Below, piece after piece: positions 59,301-64,000 of a stretch of 64,000 nt of DNA. The DNA lies in contig CM049307.1 of NCBI GenBank assembly GCA_026874595.1, positions 52,511,370 to 52,575,369 of the forward strand, given 5' to 3'. Numbering within the stretch: the stretch's first letter is position 1; each line of letters opens with the position of its first letter. The stretch comes from Sipunculus nudus. Taxonomy: Eukaryota; Annelida; Sipuncula; Golfingiida; Sipunculidae. Made by a program: the position numbers and the translations under genes. The notes under the pieces are model-generated. The model was not told the origin of the DNA and ran no database searches. It was given only the letters and a program-made list of their open reading frames with translations.

Positions 59301-62300
59301 TCATGAGTAAGGGGAGTAGATTTTTTCAAAACTGTAAATTCTGTTGAATTAAATATCTACAGAATGCAACTGCTTAATGCTGTTTAAAACATACAGTACA
59401 ACAGAGGAATATTTCACAAATGAGATCACTGAAAAGCAGATAGACAAGGAATATTCAACAAAGATCATCAAATAAAATCATTAAATCATCAAAAATTATC
59501 AAATAAAAATAAGCATTTTTTCACATTTGCTACATATAATCAACAAAAGAATCAACAAAATCAAAAAGAAGAAAATAATAAAATTATTATGTATAAATAT
59601 CAAGCTGTCAATCAATCGTAGTGAAATCATGTAAGGTTGTATAGCTGGTGCAGACTTAGCAAGGCATAATGCATTACAATTATGACAGCACACACAGGTT
59701 TATTATATTTTTAAGTGCAGGGCACACACACGGTACATGCAGATGTTAAGACAATGTTATACGGGGTTATACAAAGTGATATACCTGTCTAAAAAATGCT
59801 TCTGGCGTCATCTAGTGAAAAAACAAAAGTCAGTGCATCACAGGTGTTACCTAGGTGATCTATATTATATGTGTAACCATGGTGATCTGCATCACATAGT
59901 TGCCTGGGTGATTACATAGGTAACCAAGGTGAGCTGCATCAATTGTGTTACGAAGGTGATGTGTATGGAGTAACCGAGATGACTTGCAATAAACAGATAA
60001 GGAAGGTGGGTAACCAAATGTAACCAAGGTGACCTGCATTATGTGTATCTAGGGAGACCTGCTTCACCTGTTACCATGGTGATCCATATTATGTGTAACC
60101 AAAAAGACTTGCATTATGTGGGTAACTAATTTTATCTTTATTATGTGAGTAACCATGGTGATTTAATTAATACAGTGAGCTGACAGAACAACTCCATATT
60201 ATAAATATAGATAAGTTGGTGTATGTAGATACTGGGAGACTATATTGTGTTTTCATATCTGTTTTCTCAATCTCACTCAGTCCTGGTTCAAACTGTAAGC
60301 ATCTGTAATTTCAGTTTTATGAACTGTTCTCCTATTTACTCTTGCAAGTTGCTACATAATAGTTCATAAGCCAGGCTGTTCTATTAACTGAGTAAATATT
60401 GAACCTTCAGACTGTCTTTTTTTTGTATACATTAACTTTACAGTGTACTTTGTGTCTATGTGTTATCTGGTGGATAACAGGTCCTCGAAGGTTAACTTTG
60501 TGACTTAATGCAAACAAAAAAATTTCATACTAAATAATATTCACTCAAGCTATTCAATGCTAATTAACATTGCCAAATTATGATTAAAACTGACCAATTA
60601 TATTCCTTTGATGTAAAAAGAACTACACTCAAAATTGATTAACTATGGTGCAAACTTGCAAAAGCATGATATCTGATAATGATGCAAGCTAGTGTGATAT
60701 GGCAATCAGAATTTTACATTTCACATATTTGTTAAAGCCAATATTACTGCTGCTTAGTACGTTATCTCATCCCAAATACACACGTGAATGTGAGATGTCA
60801 GCGCATGCTAAACTATGTGCCATTACGTGATAAGCAACTCTTAAAACACACAATCTTGTGACGTAATTCTGTTACATTGTTATGAAAATGTGTTATATAA
60901 AATGGTTATAACTATCAATGTTAGAAATGGAACTTACCTGATTGTAATTCGCATAGTTATGTGACTTGGTCCGTTTCTTGGTTGCTTCGTTTTTCGTATT
61001 TTTTTGCGACCTGGTCAGACCTGGTCTAACTGGCTGCCGATCATGCAGGATATCACTGTGAGGGTCTCCAGTACCCACGGAGATCGCATCATCATGCTTC
61101 AGCAGGACAGACGAGCGGTCGTATATCTTGTCATGAATAGCAAGTCGGCTCGGGGTGAGGTAACTATCTTTATCTCTCCTCCTATCACTGCGATCTGTTC
61201 TGTCTATCTGTTCAGAGTGGGTGTTCAGTGATGTGTAGGTTCTGTTAAAAGCAGCGTCATTGTTGAAAGCGTCTAATGTAGCCTTGGTGCGTTTTCGAGC
61301 AGCAAGAGCTGCAATGTTTCTCGTACTAGTCATAATCATTGCTCGATCTTCCTTGGAACTGGCTCCGGCTTGATTCAAGTCCTTATCAGAGGCTACACGC
61401 GTCTTAATGACTGGAGGGGAAGGGGACCTATTCGTACTACTTCTGCTGCTATTCAGTGTTACCACACTTGATTGTCGTTTGGCTACTGTCAGTGGTGCCA
61501 TCTGTGCAGGGGATCCCCTGCCACCCAGAGATGCAGCAACTTCTTTTCGCTGGGCTGCTCTGATCTCTTTTGCCTTTGGAGACTGTGAGAACAATGCCTC
61601 CTTTGGCCTAATAGAATGTAAACATTATTGTTAACAAGAGGAAGAATTATTTCTGAAAATGTTATTCAAAAGCAGCACTAAATACAAAATATATAATATT
61701 ATATTTACATATATTTCAGGTTTTATTATTGTGAAAGTTATTCACGTGACATATTGCCTTTATTGGCTTAAATATTTGCAGATGTAGTGATTAGTTTAAA
61801 GGTATGCTACGCCAAATGTAACAGTAAATATTGAATAATAAACCAGTAAAAATGGATGACCGAATATTTGGAACTTTTTATACTTATCATCTGTAATATT
61901 ATGTTTTTAAGTCAAAGAGTCTATCAACTGAACTCATGACCATTAAAAATCTCAAGTATATCTATCTAACATAAAATTGGCACAGGTACTTACGTTTCTT
62001 CATATTTGGGGAGCATGTTGATGTTATTGGCTGAGCGTTTCTTGAGCTGCTTACGTGCCACACTATTCGCCCCTCCACTCCGGAATGTTGGTGCATCACT
62101 AAACTTGTCTTGTTCAGACAAACTCTCCGCCTCCAAGAATTTTTTATTAATGCTGGTCACCGATGGAAACTGAAATTAAAACAAAATAAAATTTTAAATT
62201 GTTTGTTTTTGACAGGATTATGCAAAACCTATTTCCATAAAATATTGTGAAGGGGCAGGCAATAAGCTCAAGAATGAAGAGGGGATGTGGTACAATTTTT

Positions 62301-63221
62301 CCCAGTCAAGGTATGCATCCTATGTTTTGCCACTCTAGTTTTCATGTTCCTCATCTCCAGTAAACGTCTACCGTGCAACTTGTCATCTAGGCATTTCTTA
62401 TTCATTAGAAGTTTTCAAGAAGAATTCTGCCTTACATTTGAAATTATTTAAACCTTAATAATTATGGAGCACCTAATTAATGTTAAAAGATATTTAGTAC
62501 TTATGGGGAAATATATGATATTTACCAATAGGCCTTTTTTATGCGGACATCATATGCGGACATCTTTTATAATGAAGAATGATGAATTTCCACAATGTCT
62601 CCTGGATTTCAGGGTTGTCCAAATAATCCAAAACATTATACATACAGGTAGAATTTTCAAATTTTCAAGTTGAAAGTTTGATCTCTTCACAGAACAGGTT
62701 TGGCACATTTGAATTAGTTTTTATTTAGTCTTAAACATAATAGATTTACATGTTTTACATATGTTGACAGAAGGTTCAATTTCAAATACATCACTTAATC
62801 ACATATACATAAATATATAACATACAAAATGTGAGTGACCTTGACCTTGATTTGACCTTTCTTTACTGACCTTGTGAGGGGCCATTCCTGCTCTATCATT
62901 ATCATGTTCTGTATCAAGTGCTGGCACGTTTTCCTCCATGTCACGGGTCTCCTGCATGTACATGTCATACAAGTCTTCCAGCTCTTGTGGGCAGTTCAAC
63001 TTGCGCTCATCCAACAGCACCCTCTGTTGCTGAATAATCTCATCACATAAGCTGCGGTGCTGCTCGTATTTGGCGATGATCATACCCTGCTTGCGGATCT
63101 CGAAGTTTCTAAGCAAACACGACGACTGCATCTCCAGATTCTCAATCTCCAGTTCATGAACCTTACACAGCAGACGCCAAATCTCTAACTGTTCCGCACT
63201 TTTAATTTTTGTAGGTATTAC
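56192..63221 (-). CDS. KIF19: KIF19-like kinesin, C-terminal half (gene model of 6 exons)
   Basis: In vertebrates KIF19 is a plus-end kinesin-8 family motor that depolymerises microtubules at cilium tips and so limits cilium length. Six minus-strand exons join in frame to 536 residues and a stop; the motor domain lies beyond 64000. The first exon carries the region I recognise: VHELEIENLEMQSSCLLRN, YEQHRSLCDEIIQQQR and CPQELEDLYDMYMQE, a short coiled coil that matches the post-motor segment of KIF19. The remainder is a basic, serine-rich, probably disordered tail, as in the family. Human KIF19 is about 1000 residues, so roughly half is present. Identification rests on remembered family sequence, with no alignment run. 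Confidence 0.75.
56883..56984 (-). CDS. KIF19-like exon 5
   Basis: Residues 458-491 plus one base of codon 492. It has DDIREFETAQTPPTTVYQSG. Two donors lie seven bases apart: gag/gtcagt (used here) and aag/gtcaga ending at 56890. The chosen donor gives a tailpiece of low-complexity type. Confidence 0.7.
57248..57285 (+). mobile_element. Tail remnant of the Helentron/pearl-like family
   Basis: cagctgagcatcatgacccc then tgggtcattt matches the family tail with mismatches. It is on the plus strand, antisense to its host gene. No head is found. Confidence 0.45.
57366..57590. repeat. pogo-like MITE remnant with 17-bp tandem repeat
   Basis: It opens with agtgaaacctgcattatggg then accaccc, a pogo/mariner-like end. 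At 57504-57588 the 17-bp unit gacaggtggtcttatat is repeated about five times almost perfectly. Confidence 0.6.
57641..57815 (-). CDS. KIF19-like exon 4
   Basis: Residues 400-457 plus one base of codon 458. It is very basic (SSPRRKPVKKVGARG, GRTTRRSRLPG), compatible with microtubule contact. It follows a 3.1-kb intron. Confidence 0.8.
58901..58912 (-). promoter_or_regulatory. CTCF-like core motif
   Basis: The minus strand reads CCACCAGGTGGC, identical to the word at 38943-38954. A weaker CCACTAGGTGGT lies 190 bp away at 59095. Confidence 0.3.
59845..60175. repeat. Degenerate minisatellite of GTAACCAAGGTGA-type units
   Basis: About nine copies of gtaaccatggtgatctgcat-like units, spaced about 30-40 bp, with strong divergence between copies. 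Confidence 0.7.
60938..61607 (-). CDS. KIF19-like exon 3
   Basis: Residues 176-399, the largest exon (670 nt). It is Ser/Thr/Arg-rich with SSTNRSPSPPVIKTR and RTDRSDRRRDKDSYLTP. It ends NYANYNQ before a gtaagt donor. Probably disordered. Confidence 0.85.
61608..61993 (-). other. KIF19-like intron
   Basis: AT-rich intron of 386 bp with nothing recognisable. Confidence 0.6.
61994..62169 (-). CDS. KIF19-like exon 2
   Basis: Residues 118-175 plus two bases of codon 176. The acceptor is aatttcag and the donor gtaagt. It has VARKQLKKRSANNINMLPKY, a basic segment. Confidence 0.85.
62170..62870 (-). other. KIF19-like intron
   Basis: AT-rich intron of 701 bp; nothing recognisable apart from ordinary splice sites. 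Confidence 0.6.
62871..63221 (-). CDS. KIF19-like exon 1 of the window
   Basis: Residues 1-117, phase 0 at both ends. The acceptor is cattgcag and the donor aag/gtcagt. It carries the coiled coil and the EQHRSLCDEII block. An ATG lies six bases before the acceptor-defined start, but it belongs to the intron. Confidence 0.85.
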
Positions 63222-63426
63222 CTGCAATGACGGTAAATCACAACTATATTGTTCTGAATTTTGCTAAAGAGAAATTGGTGGTAGGCAAGTGAAATTAAAG
63301 TGTTAATTGGGAGACTATTTTATTATATAAATTTGGTCCACAGATCATTTGTACAAGTAGAAATTTAGTCAGGTAAAAGCCCTATGATAAAAATATTTTC
63401 TGTAATATTAATCCCTGCAGTTTAAA

Positions 63427-64000
63427 CAAGGGACCTATGGGTCACGGCGCTCAGCTGTTATATATGATAAAAAATATGATTTAGAAATGAGGCACATGCT
63501 GGTTTTGTGTGGTTATAAATATAAGCTGTATTATAAGTTGTTGTTGTTTAGCTTATGTATGGTTTTGATAGTACCTTTGGAGACAGGGAAGAGGATAGAT
63601 ATCATTTATTTTATTAACAAATGGAGTACTATTGTCACACAGATTTTGACTTGGCCATATAACTTATAAGCAGAACATATAAGAGTTTAACTTTTTATTA
63701 AAAAAAATTACAAATATTGTCCCAATATAATTTTTATTAAAAATAACAAGAGAATCGTAAATTTTTTAAAATGAAATAGAACTGAAATGATTATTAAAAT
63801 AAGATTAAAGAATATATTCATGAATGCATTCATGAATACATTTTGAAAGTATTTGCACTGCTATTCATATACTTTCATTTTTACCTGTATTCCCATTCTT
63901 CATGCAAGAAATTTTATAATGGAGTACATATTCATATTTAAATACAATTGCAAAGTATTCGCACCATGTCTGGTATTTATTCAGTTTTCACCGAACAATG
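63427..64000 (-). mobile_element. Helentron/pearl-like element, copy 6 (runs off the window)
   Basis: aacaagggacctatgggtca then cggcgctcagctg is the family tail in reverse. The following 570 bp are the reverse complement of the end part of copies 3 and 4. Its head lies beyond 64000. It sits in the intron before the first visible KIF19-like exon, sense to that gene. Confidence 0.7.

Larger units (their letters stand above)
57816..60937 (-). other. KIF19-like intron of 3.1 kb
   Basis: AT-rich. It contains two CTCF-like words (58901-58912, 59095-59106) and a degenerate minisatellite at 59845-60175. No exon is seen. Confidence 0.55.

Noticed and set aside
60781-60866. CACGTG and TGACGTAA words as a regulatory cluster
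   Set aside because: Single copies of common short sites in an intron, with no clustering comparable to that at 55942-56149.

Overview
The window is eukaryotic nuclear DNA from an animal. It is AT-rich, with large introns and GT-AG splice sites, and it carries the 3' four-fifths of one gene and the 3' half of another. Two features suggest a mollusc, most likely a bivalve. One is the set of interspersed elements with TAGCTCAGCTGACT-type heads, GTCCGTCC tracts and internal tandem cores, which resemble the pearl/Helentron-like non-autonomous elements known from bivalves. The other is a single conventional non-muscle myosin II of invertebrate type. The species assignment is inference.

Region 1 (1-43589, + strand) is a non-muscle myosin II heavy chain. 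I could join 28 consecutive coding exons in one reading frame. They give 1588 residues from the upper 50K part of the motor, through switch II, loop 2, the SH1/SH2 helix, two IQ motifs and the coiled-coil rod, to the non-helical tailpiece. The N-terminal part of the motor (P-loop, switch I) and the promoter lie upstream of the window. A 43-nt exon candidate inside the 8.8-kb last intron would replace the tailpiece with seven residues and a stop. This is the arrangement that makes SM1/SM2 tails in vertebrate smooth-muscle myosin.

The introns are loaded with repeats. These include a 145-bp satellite inside a block with 10-bp inverted ends (2633-4727), five large Helentron/pearl-like copies or fragments (7847-11636, 21503-23010, 23450-26065, 26658-29276, 39850-43116), a Tc1/mariner-type MITE, a SINE-like unit and a triplication of one exon's 3' end. 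The 113-nt exon at 26499 sits between two closely similar 2.6-kb direct repeats.

Region 2 (43590-56191) is intergenic. It holds the myosin 3' UTR, a 5.4-kb minisatellite of 45- and 48-bp units (46185-51555) and about 4.6 kb of AT-rich DNA in which I recognise no gene. It ends in a tight cluster of five identical M-box E-boxes interleaved with CCAAT boxes (55942-56149).

Region 3 (56192-63221, - strand) is the C-terminal half of a KIF19-like kinesin: six joined exons, 536 residues and a stop. The motor exons lie beyond 64000. The two genes converge tail to tail. One builds contractile actomyosin and the other sets cilium length; nothing in the sequence suggests that they share a function.
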